Source: Agrypnia vestita
Lineage: Eukaryota; Arthropoda; Insecta; Trichoptera; Phryganeidae
Length of the DNA stretch: 64,000 nucleotides
Assembly (NCBI GenBank): GCA_016648135.1
Contig: JADDOH010023699.1
Span: 1 to 64,000 of the forward strand
Direction of reading: 5' to 3'
Shown here: positions 21,351 through 33,429 of the stretch, one piece after another
How the letters are laid out: every line of letters starts with the position of its first letter
Numbering within the stretch: position 1 is the stretch's first letter
Notes under the pieces: generated by a model
Database searches by the model: none
What the model was told of the DNA's origin: nothing
What the model saw: only the letters and a program-made list of their open reading frames with translations
Translations under genes and position numbers: made by a program

Positions 21351-21917
21351 AGCATCGCCGCATCCGGTGGTTAACTCCTGTTTAGACATAACCTCCCACA
21401 CTAAGCTGCAGACCAAGATCAAGCCGAGACTCTATTGCTCCTGCTGGAATCCCCCGAAGTCCTCGCTTCCCGGCGACAAACATATCAGGAAGAAATCCCG
21501 CGTCTGATATTAAGGTTTGTATATTATCCCGCGGGGCAGTCAAATTGACTGGTGTATTATGATGAGGATCCCACGTTGCGGCTACATGAGCCGGATTATT
21601 ATGATGTTTACTGCTGATTAAAGGGCTGAATGAACTAACTGGGTGACTGGAAAAGACTCTCCCTTGAGCGCGTCAGTCAGAGCCATGTTAGCATCGCCAA
21701 ATATAGTTGATGTGATTGATCCCACGGTGTAGTCTTATTGACTAGAGATATTAAATGATGGTAAAACAGCATGATTATTACAGTTGATTGTGTAGTTCCT
21801 GATATGTTTCTCGCTGGCCGGGAAGGAGAACCCCGAAGGTCTCTGTATACAGCAAGTTAGAAAAGGTGGTGAATGATGAGAATGATGGTGTTAGTAATGC
21901 CATCGCGCTCCTGAATG

Positions 21918-22034
21918 CGGTCCCGATCATAAAGTTGATTGTTAAACTGCTGACAGATCTCGTTCATTAAAGCGGTCCCGAGCATAAGTATTGATTGTCG
22001 AACTGCTACCTGCATCTTATAATTTCTCGTTCAT
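21918..22034. repeat. Diverged tandem duplication, about 55-60 bp unit
   Basis: Two units share CGGTCCCGA-CATAA, TTGATTGT-AACTGCT and CTCGTTCAT with small indels. It lies in the GC-richer non-repetitive region. Confidence 0.6.
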
Positions 22035-22039
22035 GAGGA

Positions 22040-23870
22040 ACGTCCTATCTCGTCCTTGAGTACGGAGTTATTACATTCACATACATTCATAACCAGAGCC
22101 CGAGCTCGTCGCACCAAGGGGACTGAAAAGACGTGAGAGGTTCTTCCCCTTAGATGTTAGAGGGGTAACCGCATCAAGACCTTCAGACCATCCTGTAATT
22201 CTTGGCTTTAAAACCCAGTCACAACCGGGTAGATACAGTTAAGATGGCCCTACCTAGTCCCTGACCTAAGGTGTCTCTCCAATCTAATCAGACTCCATAG
22301 CCGAGAACGCGCGCTCCGACATTCGACCCTGTCTTGCCACGCGAGTAGATCCAACTTCATCTTTTTCCACAATCGAAATTCAGCCTCCCAAGATCACGGG
22401 GCGTGAAAGACGTACGACTCCTCGCCTCCCGACCATGAAGAGACGAACTTCCCCATTCGGTTCTCGTTCATTATCCCATTTATAATCCCCGCGTGCCTAA
22501 CCTTAAGAGTCTAGCGCCGTTGATAAGATCGCATTATGCTACGTTGGAAGTTAATATTGCACAACCGGACGAAATGCCTATTTCCCGCGATCCTATTCAA
22601 TTTGTAAAACGCAATAATATGTATTTATATATGTTAGTAAAACGTTTGTAATGCAGAATGCACGTATGATGACCTCGCTTCTATCCCAAAGATAATTAAG
22701 ATATAATCCCGACGTTACGTCCCGACATCAGTACTAATTTGTTTCCGCGTCCGTTACCGTCGGCTCTGAACCCACGTAATGAAATGAATAGTGATTATGT
22801 GACCATGACAAATTATGTAGCACGAACAATCCATTTAATACACATAAGAAAACATCAGGAATAAATAATATTAAAGGTTCTTATCTTATTTCTGTAGTTG
22901 GTCTGCTTCTGAGATGGCATCCTGATCCGAAGTAATATAACGGGTCTTCTCCAAAATTGAGCATTTACCAGCGCCTGTGTAGCCTCCACTTTCCTTCCAT
23001 CGAGAATGCTGCTCGTTAGTACAAAATTTCCGCGATTCTAAGCTGAAGACCGGCTGCATCTAAATTAATTATTTCTATACAATATATACAATTCGAAACA
23101 CGTCTTTATAAGAACTTGATAGGAACAAATCGTGTTTAATACGATTGCCCAATGATATGCAATACAAACATGTACCTTGTCCAATAATCTCACATCCGTG
23201 TTTTAATAAAATAATTATAAAATCCAGATTCATTTTTAAAATATATTATTAGTAAGAAACTCCTCGCACGATCTACACAAATCATATAGAAATCCGTGTA
23301 TTCAATCGCCAGTATAGATAACAAAGCATTCTTTTGCATAAGGATACATCCGCCCTGAAGAATCTCTCGAACATTCCGAACCTCGCGACATTAAATATAC
23401 ATAATTATTCTGAATTTTAAATCCCACAAACAAACACGAAACACCCTTCGTCAGTAAAGTATTCCATTTTAAAGCCTTTATATCTTTGGTAATATATGAA
23501 TATCAAATTTAAATGATTTTTCATATGAACAGCGACAGAATTATATATTTCATAAGCGTTATGCAATAATTCACCCGCTGGAATTATCACAGTCGCAATA
23601 TCACGATTTCTTGTATATTAAAATCTGAAGCGCGTATAGTAATAATTATCCCTAGGCCCAAATTACGTAACAAAACAATCCACAACATGTATCAATATTT
23701 GTTACGATCCAGCAAGTTCTAAATTGAATACACGAAAAAGGCAATAGAAATAAATAATATTGAAAATGCTTAGCTGTATCTTCGAGTGTTGCTGCCTCTG
23801 CGACTCGCTGATGGTATTTCGGTCCTCTCTCCACAAGAGCCTCCGGCCGACGTTGATGCTGAAGAAAGAA
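22040..23870. other. Unassigned, less repetitive stretch
   Basis: No TE hallmark, tRNA or long open frame. 22080-22560 is notably GC-rich for this window. It could hold non-coding exons or regulatory DNA; nothing can be assigned from sequence alone. Confidence 0.3.
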
Positions 23871-23884
23871 GGGCGATCCTCGAA

Positions 23885-24030
23885 TTTGTATGGCTTATAT
23901 AGTCTAAATTTCTCGCCATTTTTGACTCCAACCGACGTGTAAAGGTAAAGGTCTATCTCTTAGAACGCCTCCTATTGGTCGAATCCGTTCCGCGGACAAC
24001 CGTTTTTGATTGGCTCGCTTCATAAGAATA
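23885..24030 (-). promoter_or_regulatory. Candidate minus-strand promoter (TATA and CCAAT boxes)
   Basis: On the minus strand GACTATATAAGCC (about 23891-23905) is a strong TATA box. Two CCAAT boxes lie upstream, GACCAAT near 23970 and AGCCAAT near 24015. Transcription would run left from about 23870 into the non-repetitive stretch. No coding exon is evident downstream. Confidence 0.35.
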
Positions 24031-24236
24031 AAATAACATAAAGCCTGCTTTACACGCCCGCGTGCAGAAATAATAAAGGCTAATAAGAAATAATAAAGGC
24101 CCGCACCTACTTCTCCGGCAGATATTTAATTATAGAGTATTTATGAATTATGGGGCTTCTCCTTATCATGAGCTTTTAGCAGATAGATATTTTCGTATAA
24201 TTTTTCAGCAATGTCTATTTGAATAGACCAATATCG

Positions 24237-24470
24237 TTACAGTTTGTATATTTTAATGGACTCCCTCACTAATCTGGGTATAAGGTGCGGTTCTGTTGAT
24301 AAGATTTTTGTCTTGTCAAATGTGATGAAGTGACAGAGATTCCCTTTTGATGCATGTTCGCAGATTGCCGATATATTGGAGTTATTGTTTTTCATTGCTC
24401 CAATATGTTCCTTTAATCGTGTAGCGTTTGGTTTATCCTTGTCCTGGTCCTTGGAAGTTGAATAAGCTGA
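24237..24470 (-). pseudogene. PLE GIY-YIG endonuclease C-terminal fragment, second type
   Basis: The C-terminal half of this minus-strand frame reads RLKEHIGAM, ISAICEHASKGN, FDKTKIL and PRLVRESIKIYK. This matches the RLKEH-SA-AEH-H-I-FD-T-IL-R-RE-IEI-K ending of GIY-YIG endonucleases in Penelope-like elements. It is a different subfamily from the 10490 and 28213 fragments. The upstream half of the frame is not recognisable. Confidence 0.55.
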
Positions 24471-24649
24471 ATCTTCTCTATATAATAAAAAATACATTTT
24501 GTGCGTTTCGAGAAAGGTAAGACGATCCACATAGCTGTGAAAATTATTGTGTTGACCAGCTTTGTAGGAAAAAAATACTTCAATCAATGTATATTATAGA
24601 TATCTCACAGAGAAGAAACTGAATTTTTATGGGAAAGTAGGTTAAGAAG

Positions 24650-24765
24650 TCTTTTGGGTGTACATAGGGCTTACGACCTATCGTACGGCTGGCTTAAATG
24701 ATCACTTTACACGATGTAACGTTCGCCATTTCCACCCACGATAGAATATACCGTGTCCACTATTT
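24650..24765. repeat. Dispersed repeat shared with 53110-53240
   Basis: TTTTGGGTGTACATAGGGCT and TTTACACGATGTAAC blocks recur in the intron of the GST gene. No coding capacity. Confidence 0.5.
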
Positions 24766-25289
24766 TTTGGAAATTTGGAATATTTAAATTATGCGCCATG
24801 TTTCACATATGAGTTGCAACCATCCTCCGCGTGACCTGCATCAATTTTTTTTCATTCCTCCTAAATGCCCACAGATGTCGCTAATGAAAAATCTATAGTT
24901 GATTATGGAATTTGCTAGTAATATAGTTTATCTGTGTACTGAAATTCATCCGAATTACTAGCATTACACTAGGATACGCCAGAAATATTATTTCAAATTT
25001 TATTAAATTCCTTTTTACCAGTATTATTCAGAATATTTTGAGAATGTTCAAATTGAAAAGACTTCTATACCTACTTTCCCATAAAAATACAGTTTCGTCT
25101 CTATAAGACGTCTATAATATACATTGATTGATTAATGATGTCCCTGTGACAAAAATCCAGCACTGTTCTGAAAAATTTAAACATACTCAAAATATTTTAA
25201 AAATTACTTAGAAACTTTTTCCGCATGTTTGATTCTTGCAACTTGCAACATTTGTTGTAAAATAAAAAAATATATATCATGTTGATAAC

Positions 25290-25935
25290 TCAGCATTAGT
25301 GGTTTCTTCTTCTTCTTCCTTAGCCTTTTTCCCTCCACTGCTGGATGTAGGCCTCTTTCATTTTCTTCCACTCATCTCTGTTTCTCCCCCTTCGCATCTA
25401 GGTTCTTCCTGCTTACTGGACTATATCATCAGGCCACCTTTTGGGAGGTCTTCCGACGCTTCTATTTTTCGTCCAGGGCCTCCACTGTAGGATTCTGGGT
25501 TCCCATCTAGTGTCCTCCCGTCGCGCTATATGTCCAGCCCACTGCCATTTTAGTTTAGTCCATAATATCGGAAACTTTTTTTCGGCGTCTTGTTTCTTCA
25601 TTTCTGATTTTATCTCGGAGGCTTACGCCGAGCATCTGCCTTTCCATGGCTCGCTGTGTACATTTTAATTTTTGTATCTTTTTTCTGTTAATGTTGCTGT
25701 TTCTAGTCCATATGTCAACATCGGTAGGATACATGTATCGAAAATTTTTCTTTTCAGGCATATTGGAATTTCTTTATTTTCAAACAAGTGTTTCAATTTA
25801 CCAAATGCTGACCAGCCCAGACCTATTCTTCTTGGTAGTTCTGCTGTTTGGTTTTCTATTCCCAGCTTTATCTTATGACCAAGGTACACATATTCGTCAA
25901 CTGTTTCTACTTTCCAATGGTTTATTGTGAATTAT
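25290..25935 (-). pseudogene. RTE-like retrotransposon C-terminal fragment
   Basis: Minus-strand frames tile the end of an RTE-type ORF: ENQTAELPRRIGLGWSAFGK, KIFDTCILPMLTYGLET, KCTQRAMERQMLGVSLRD, KWQWAGHIARRED and GRPPKRWPDDI. The right part runs to 25935, and the 3' tail is (GAAGAAGAA). Frameshifts are frequent. A less decayed relative is at 44535-45540. Confidence 0.8.
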
Positions 25936-26449
25936 TATTATTATTAGTGGTTTATACAAAGCTTTTTCCAGCTAATTATATAAATTATGTTACCGCGAGG
26001 TCATTTTACAGTTACTGGAGAAATTTATCATGTTCAGTTTATGATGTACGGTAGGATGTTTCGACTCAATAATTCTGTATGGAGTCATACGTTGGTTTTT
26101 CGAACGTCCGAGATAACTCTAATGTTTATATTCCCGTCGGTTCCAGACTACACTAGACGTCTGTAGAATGTGGTAGATAATTCCAGAGTGTAGTGGTCCC
26201 AGTTAATGTTATGGAATGTTCCAAAGATTTTGATAGACTTCGATAGTGCTCAATTTAATCCGAATTCTAGCATCTTGTTACAATATGTTTTATATTCTAA
26301 TAATTGTCTACGGTCTTATAAGATTTTTTTCTAGGTTTCGTAACTCTTAATTCTATTGTCAAGATTTCTGCATGTTTTACCAATTATTTGAGTGCTGTAT
26401 AATCATCAAATACACGTAATTCTTTCTGATTCTATAATCTCGTGACAAA

Positions 26450-26880
26450 ATAATAGAAATCTATATCGTTAAACCGATCTCAATCAAATTTGCATACTTA
26501 TTCTTAATACCGGCGGGTTAAATAGTCCACATTTCCCCTCCTCCTTTACCTCGTCACCCTTAATATATTTTCTATACCAATTTGTACCGTTTGACAGATC
26601 TGACCTACATTTTGCAAATTAAACCTTCAAAATCCTGCGGATATCTTACGCACAACCCCTTTCCTTTTACTCCACTCCCTCCCCCAACATATTTTATATT
26701 TCATGAGACCCAAATTTTGCATACTAATTCTTTAGGACCCGACGGAAAATAAAGGCTACATTTTCCCCCTCTCTCCTTATATTTTTCCATTCCCCAGATA
26801 TAAATGAAATCCATTCCAATTTGTAAAATGATACCATTTTACTTCCCTGCCAATACCCCCCTCTCCAGCCTCACCTTAAT
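26450..26880 (+). repeat. Diverged tandem repeat related to 9727-10460
   Basis: About three units with TTTGCATACT-ATTCTT, CCGGCGG or CCCGACGG and pyrimidine-rich CATTTCCCC blocks. Confidence 0.6.
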
Positions 26881-26889
26881 TAATTAAAA

Positions 26890-28085
26890 GGAGTGTAATT
26901 AAATTATTTTTTGAAGCATTGTTAATTATCGTTTATCGTGATGTCAAGTTTGTTGTTGCCCGAATGGGCATCGTTAGAGGCATATTGATATCCAATGAAT
27001 TTTTATGCTTCTAAGGGGCTGTCAGTATACTTTAGTGCTCTTAATGTTTCATGTTAATTTTTGCTCCATGTTTTTCCTGACATGGAAAGACAACCATTTA
27101 CTGTTTTCGCAATAATTGTTTTAACTTTCTTTGTTATTATTAATCTCTAGTAATCTCTAGTAAGTAAGTGCCTTGGCCCTTAACGAATGTTGTGGAAAAA
27201 TGTCAGTTAATGACGGACAAATTTAAATTTTAAATTATTTTTTATATCTTATAGAATCTTGAGTATTACTTTATTTATTATTAGGTTATGTTCCGAAAAT
27301 ATAAAACAATAATAAGTGTTAGGGGAGACCAAGGGGAGTTGAAACAATTTTGACGTTTTACTTTATACACAAAATTCTGTAAACACCAATCGTTTGAAAT
27401 TAGTATCCATCAATTGTTCATTTCTTGCACTTGCAGATAAGTAACACAAAGAGAGTGTATATGTGAATTATGTGGCAAGAAATCGACTTTACCGTCTAAA
27501 GTCATTTTGTTTCGACACCCCTCATACCGAGGTAAGTTGAAACATATGTTTTTTTGTAACACGAAGGGTTGTTTATATATAAGATAGAACATAATATTTT
27601 TAACAATATTTTGTACTGAATTGAGCATTGGTAGTAAAAGTCAACTAAATTAAGATAAACTTTAAATCTTAAACAAAAAATAATGTATTTTTTCAAATTA
27701 TAACCATGAACTAGAGTTGCAAGATATGATATCATCGTTAACAAATGTAAGGTAAATTAAAACTCGAAGCAGAGAAACTGTAATCACATTAACTAATGTT
27801 TTAATTTCGCGAAATCAGTTTTGTTTCAAATCACCTCTGTTTCAAAACACCTCGGTCTCCCCTATACATGGATACTCATGCATAACTGAACCAAGCATTT
27901 ATAATTGCATTTTACATGTTTGATTAAAATATGCACATCACTCACAACTCTCCCGGCCATCACATCCACCTCCTGCCTTGATTAAATGGAAACACTGTTA
28001 TTATTTAGAGGTTTTCTAAAACAATGGCACCTTCTCGCAATAATTATGTTCTCCTTTTTCAAATGTAGCAAAATTATTTTGCGGT
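26890..28085. other. Unassigned AT-rich DNA
   Basis: No gene recognised. Confidence 0.4.
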
Positions 28086-28152
28086 GACATGATTATAATT
28101 TATATAAAATAAATTTGTAAGCACCACTTTTGTATTGAAAAATATTCAACAT

Positions 28153-28180
28153 GTTTCGAAGCCAATGGCTTCTTCGTCAG
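28153..28180 (-). ncRNA. Hammerhead-like motif, family C, left arm
   Basis: On the minus strand: CTGACGA, perfect 6-bp hairpin with ATT loop, GAAAC, then ACATGT (palindromic stem III) and T. The core bases fit CUGANGA...GAAA. Stem I is weak (TATC against GAATA with a bulge). Confidence 0.75.
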
Positions 28181-28212
28181 GATAACAAAAATAAAATTTA
28201 AAAATCGAATTT

Positions 28213-28469
28213 TTGAAATTAGAGTTAAGGAACACTTAAGGTGTTTAAATAGTAATACTTATTCCGAATTCGCTAACCATCTTTTGGCTATGGATCATTC
28301 TTTTGATATTAATAATGGTTTACAAATTATACATACAAATTATACAGAATCACAGTTTGATACATTAGAAATTTTGGAAATAAGAAAGAGTGTTAATAGT
28401 AAATTGAATGTTATAAATAATCAGGTCCTTTTTGCACATAGTCATCTTTTAAATTTATTTTCATATTGA
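28213..28469 (+). pseudogene. PLE GIY-YIG endonuclease C-terminus
   Basis: The open frame reads FEIRVKEHLRCLNS, YSEFANHLLAMDHSFD, LEILEIRKSVN and a stop at 28469. It aligns with the C-terminal part of the GIY-YIG endonuclease (F-TRFKEHLR, S-FANHLL-H, LE-LEI). The RT and the GIY-YIG core are missing because of 5' truncation. It is a relative of the remnant at 10490-10745. Confidence 0.75.
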
Positions 28470-28560
28470 GTAGGTACTTTATATTATTTATTTTCTAAAT
28501 ATAACTTTTTTAATATTTTGATTACCTATATTTCGATTTTTAAATTTTATTTTTGCTATC

Positions 28561-28588
28561 CTGACGAAGAAGCCATTGGCTTCGAAAC
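28561..28588 (+). ncRNA. Hammerhead-like motif, family C, right arm
   Basis: Same core as the left arm, identical over 28 nt, on the same strand as the PLE frame and about 90 nt after its stop: CTGACGA, GAAGCC/GGCTTC hairpin, GAAAC, ACATGT. Confidence 0.8.
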
Positions 28589-28659
28589 ATGTTGAATTTT
28601 TTTCAATAAAAAAGTGGTCTTTACAAAGTTATTTTATATAAATTATAATTATGTTCTCA

Positions 28660-30045
28660 ACTAAATCCGGGTAGCATCGGGTTTTTACCTCTAGTTTTTA
28701 ATAAAATATAGTCGTATGTTTTCTCTGCATACTATAACAAAAATTGTCTTATTTAAAACTTATGTTTCAATATACTAACTGCACACGCCAGTAAAATACG
28801 TAACTATCTCTGCGTATAAGAAATTTATCCTAAGAATGTGTATTTAATAGAAGTTGACGTCAGATGGGGTACTTTGAATAACAAAGTGAGATTGTCTCGC
28901 GAATAGCCTCTTGGCACAATTGAGTGACTCAGGCATCTGGCGGCGACTGCTGAAAGCTCGATTGTGTCGCGATTCGAGTCTTGACTAATATTCATACATC
29001 ACGAAAATTATTTCAGAAATATATTTTCACTGGGACTTCCAACTGTGCGGAAATTTCCCGGATGTTGGGCCATATTTGAGTCTATGTGACGTCAACCCGA
29101 TTATTATTGAAATATTATATCAACAACCATGTACTATACATTCATTTATGTTGATGTATTAACGTTTTTAATTAAAAATGCATGTAGTTTTAGTATAATT
29201 ATTATTTTATAAGAGTTTTTATTACTTTTTGCATAGACATTTACGACTTGCTTCCATCGAAATGTTTTGCATCATCCACTGAATCGGGAAAATACTGTCT
29301 GCTATATTAAAGTTGAATACTAGTGTAGGGGCCAGGGCACCGAATATAGTGGCTCAGCAACAAAGCTATCAAACATAATAATTTTGTTGTCTGTTTGTCC
29401 GTCTATCTTTCACCGTAATTTCGTTCAAATTCACAGCTAAAAAAACCAAATTAAACCGCCGGAGATGGAGCTTGAACCCCGGCCGCTTTACGCATGTTTC
29501 TACGGCCGCCTCTTCGTGGACTGCCAAGAAGATACTTTATATATATACTAGGGCTTAGCAAAGATGCGAACCAATGTTCCGACAGGTTTAAACTAGTTAG
29601 GCTATAAATTCTGTTATCACTACCAAATAATATATACTGACAACAAAAAATATAAATTAATGTTAATTATTTATGACAGTGTTTTTTTTTGACAGACTAA
29701 TAGTGTTTTAGATGTCATTGTTTAAAAATTCTAAAATTTGAAATTTGTTAAATACTAACTAAATAGACTTAGTTACAATGGTACAATGATATCGTTTACC
29801 CGCAGAGAGGATAGGACGCCCACTCTTTTGTCCTGATACACCACTTTTGCCTCGTCTTTTCATGCGTGCTCATTATATCGAATAGATTTTATCTTCTACA
29901 AACCTATGATTATGCCTCCTTACTCCCGATACAGGAGTATAAACATCCTAAAATAAGTGGTTAAAAATTCACCACTCTCCCCTCGGCTGCAAAGTCGTTG
30001 GCAGCAACCTCTAAATAGCCTTTTATTGTCAAATCTATAATTTCT
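28660..30045. other. Unassigned DNA
   Basis: No gene. A sequence near 29445-29520 (minus, GGGGTTCAAGCTCC) resembles a tRNA-type B box and may be a decayed SINE head. Confidence 0.3.
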
Positions 30046-30049
30046 TAAA

Positions 30050-30770
30050 TCAAGAGGTTGAGAACTGTATTGGGATGTATGCACAAGATTAAATACTATG
30101 TTCCGATACAGACTATGAAGACTATATATCAATCTTTAGCGGAATCGGTAATAAGGCATGGAATAACTAGCTGGGGTCTAACTTGCAAAACTAATATTAG
30201 AAAAATTCAAAATATTCAAAATTCGGCTATAAAATTAATAAATAAAGAAAGTGCTACTAAAAATATACAGGAACTCTTCAAGAAACAAGGCTCTATGCCA
30301 ATAAATGCTATTTTGTGGTACAAACTAATTACACGATATCATGAAGATGGGACATATAAGCATAGATTGATTCATAAACATAGTACCAGATTTACGATTA
30401 AAGAAGGACTAAGAATACCGAAGGTCATAAATAAATATGGACAAAGAACATTAAAATATGTCATACCAAAAATATTAAATAAAATCCCATGTCGTGTCAA
30501 AATGGATATTAATAAAAAGGGGCAAAATACAGAATTACTGAATATGTTATTAAATTAAAGAGACTTATTTTCATTTTGGTAATATTTGTATTTTTTCTTG
30601 TATTGTTGAGTTTATAAGATCTATTGTAATTAATTAATATGAATGTATTTCTGGTAAATACAATTTATTTATATACATGTATTGATGCACCTACAGACAA
30701 ATATCAATGTGATGTTTTGTGGGTCTGAGATGTAAAAAAAAATAAAAATAAAAAAATAATAAAAAAAATC
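30050..30770 (+). pseudogene. Non-LTR retrotransposon RT C-terminal region
   Basis: The 166-residue open frame contains YVPIQTMKTIYQSLAESV, IRHGITSWG and IQNIQNSAIKLIN, the thumb and post-RT blocks of CR1/Jockey-type elements (MKTIYYALAQS - NYAIPSWG type). It ends at 30558 and is followed by a 3' UTR to an A-rich tail near 30770. The element is 5'-truncated with no catalytic motif, and the remaining frame has no stop. Confidence 0.8.
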
Positions 30771-31379
30771 CCTAAGAGTATTTATTCCTGATAAACTGAG
30801 TGCTTCGCTTAATTTGCTGGTTATCAGAATACGGAAGATGTCACGTAGTACAGGCGGACATTTTCATATACCTTCAACAAATTGGTGATCGCACACCAAA
30901 AATTTATTTTCAAAAACCATTTTCACGTAATCTTTATGCACATCTTTCAGCCATATCTTGTTTCTCAAGTAAATTTGTAGGTGAGGTTGTTGATCTCTTA
31001 CAGATATTCACGACTTAACCCTTTTAATCGAATTTTCGTAGATGTTAAAATAAATTAAATTTAAAATCAAATATAAATTGTTTTTATATTTTGATCAAAA
31101 GATTAATAGGAATTGTTTTCTGCTATTGAAGTCTCGATAAGAAGTTTATTCGTATTTCCAAGTTTGCGGTGCAAATATAAACGCGAGCAGTCACTAAATT
31201 GTGTTATTTAATGGCTCCAGAAGACAGGCTATTTATGAACCTGTAGTGACCAAACTAGAATTTATCAAGAAACATTCATGTTCAAGTTTGGCTTTGTTCA
31301 AAAATTACTGTTAGATCTAATTTCCAGTTATTTTTTTCTATTATAATATATTTCATATCGCATACAATTTTTTACTTTA

Positions 31380-31865
31380 TTTTTTCTTATGTATTAAAAC
31401 CATAAATAAATACAAACATTTTATCGCTGCATCTCTCCAAAAAGAGACTAACTCTTATGCTTGGAGAGGGATTGTGTAATTGGGTATTTTGTTTCAGATA
31501 TATTAAACGAATATTATTGTTTAATTGTGTTTTTCATAGAGTTCATTTAATTCCTTTTTTATTCGTTTTTCTTTATTTTTGAAATTCTTTATTCCGAAAT
31601 ACATATATAATTTTCTGATTGGTGTTGCATTTTGATTACACAGAAATCTTAAAGATGTGCTTGTTTTAAATTTTGCATACATAATTTCTTTAATTATTTG
31701 TATAATAGAGATTTTTCGGTAAATATTTTCTAATTCCGGTACTGGGAATTTTGTGAAGATGTTGATAGAATTGATAACTTTTCGTTACTTTTTTGTATGT
31801 TCCTCCCCACCCAATAATTCCATTCAAGAATTATATATGTGGTATCTCATTTCGCCAAGATTCGC
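31380..31865 (-). pseudogene. Non-LTR retrotransposon 3' end (minus strand)
   Basis: Minus-strand translation gives TSTSLRFLCNQNATPIRK and MYFGIKNFKNKEKRIKKEL, a typical RT C-terminus. The 3' UTR contains the CTCCAAAAAGAGAC hairpin-like block that recurs at 60070 (CTCCAAAAATGAGAC). Confidence 0.55.
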
Positions 31866-32039
31866 TATAAAATAAAATTTTCTAGTCACCAAATACTTCA
31901 AGTATTCATTCTGTATTGGCACACACGTTTTAGATGCGGGGGGTAGATTTTGATAAAAATATTACAGAAGATACTATCTTTTGCATAAATTTTTACCCAA
32001 TACACCATTAGTATCTAAAGGAAAGATGTGCTACGACTA

Positions 32040-32195
32040 AGAATTTTAATAAGTTAGATAAATAAATATGGAAACATCGGAGTTCCGCAGGGTTTCAAAG
32101 TGTGCCCATTGTTATATTTACTTAACATAGATGATTTTCAAATTGCTTATTTCCTGGAAAAATATTTTGTATATACAGACAACACCCATAATTTT
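32040..32195 (+). pseudogene. RT fragment (VPQG to YADD region), decayed
   Basis: It reads IGVPQGF, CPLLYLLNIDDF and YFLEKYFVYTDN, a decayed relative of the plus-strand segment at 1490-1640 (VPQGS; YFVYADD). The second catalytic Asp region is mutated (YTDN). Confidence 0.6.
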
Positions 32196-32478
32196 ACTCC
32201 CTTTCTTTTAACACGTAGCGTCTGATTGTCTGATGAAAAAACTTTGCATCAATTTTTAACCTTTTTACCGTAATCCAATCAAGCTGAAACTTTGCAAGCA
32301 GACTCGTGGCGATGATAAAAATGATCTAACAAATCTTCATTTACAAAAATTTAATAATTATAGTATAATTTTGTATATTTCGAAATTTTAATGTTTTTTT
32401 CAAATTGGAATCAATACAAATGAGTAATTAGCCCGACGCGTGTATGGACACGAAACCTGATTCAATGAGAAAGGGAGT
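32196..32478. mobile_element. MITE family 2, copy 1
   Basis: Ends ACTCCCTTTC and GAAAGGGAGT are inverted repeats. The inside shares AATCCAATCAAGCTGAAAC-type sequence with 56157-56531 and with a more decayed copy at 57486-57870. No coding capacity. Confidence 0.65.
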
Positions 32479-32514
32479 TAAATAAAAACTTGATTTTTAG
32501 GGTTTAGTTTTTTA

Positions 32515-32640
32515 ATAAAAAATGGAAAGGCGAACACGGAATACAAACTCACGTCAATATTTTTACTATCTTTAAATTAAGCTAAGAATTTTTTTTTAAA
32601 TAGAATAGACCGAGAGCTAGCGACCGACAGACATTCGTTA
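32515..32640 (-). mobile_element. SINE 3' part (tRNA-derived family), decayed
   Basis: GAACACGGAATACAAACTCA and the following CAATATTTTTACTATCTTTA match the tail half of the SINE at 32795. Confidence 0.5.
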
Positions 32641-32794
32641 TAGCATCAAACCTGAAATATTTTCTGTAAATGCACACTACTAGTGGAAAAGAGGATTTTG
32701 ATATTATGACACTTTATTTCGGGGGATTTTGATAGATAATTAGTAATACAGGTACAAAAAAATGATAAAGAAAAACGTAAAAATATAGAATATG

Positions 32795-32962
32795 ATTATG
32801 TGAACACGGAATACGTGTCACATCAATATTCTTACTATTTTCAAACTAAGCTAAACGCTTGTGCTGTGAAAATACGACTAACTTGCTAGTCTGGGGTGAG
32901 GTTCGAACTCGCGACCTTTGGATGACGAGGCCAGTGTCCTATCCACAAGACTGACAAGCTAC
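32795..32962 (-). mobile_element. tRNA-derived SINE, copy 1
   Basis: The minus strand has a tRNA-like head with A-box-like TAGCTTGTCAG and B box GAGTTCGAACC, followed by a tail with TTAGCTTAGTTTGAAAATAG and CGTATTCCGTGTTC. Copies at 38115 and 59268 align over the full length. Pol III transcribed, no coding capacity. Confidence 0.75.
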
Positions 32963-33429
32963 TCGAACCGGGGCTACGTCTTTAACGGGACACTACTAAG
33001 TATTCATATTTATCATAGCCAAACACTTTTTGTCTGTTATTTCTTCCACCAGACGCTTTGCAACTCTTTAAATAATTTAACAATGTTCCCCGATGCCTTA
33101 TATCTTAGCGTTTCACTTACATATTTATTTGTACCTGTTTTACCTATTCCCTGCCAAAATTCCCCGAACTCAAATGTCATAATATCCAAACCTTCTCACC
33201 TACTATGGTGCGCAAATATTTCAGGTTTGATACTATAACGCAAGTCTGCCTCCTACTCTAGGACTAACTTACTCGTCTCATGAAATGGGGCACGAACCAC
33301 TGTTTAGTTTGTAGTTTGCCCTCAAACCAAGTAAATTATCTTACTTTAATAAATATTTATTTACTTGTTATTTCGTATTAGGCATGTTCGATTTTTTGTA
33401 TTTCTTGGGCACTTACAATGTAACAATTT

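Larger units (their letters stand above)
28087..28655 (+). mobile_element. Truncated Penelope-like element with inverted terminal repeats carrying hammerhead motifs
   Basis: Two inverted arms of about 120 bp (28087-28212 and 28535-28655) flank an interior encoding the end of a PLE protein. Each arm contains a complete hammerhead-like core with an identical perfect GAAGCC/GGCTTC hairpin. PLEs are known for terminal repeats that may be direct or inverted, for hammerhead ribozymes within them, and for 5' truncation. All of these are seen here in about 570 bp. Confidence 0.85.

Noticed and set aside
21540..22040. Box C/D snoRNA cluster (several TGATGA and CTGA motifs)
   Set aside because: Motifs are not arranged with terminal stems or consistent spacing; TGATGA is frequent in this DNA.
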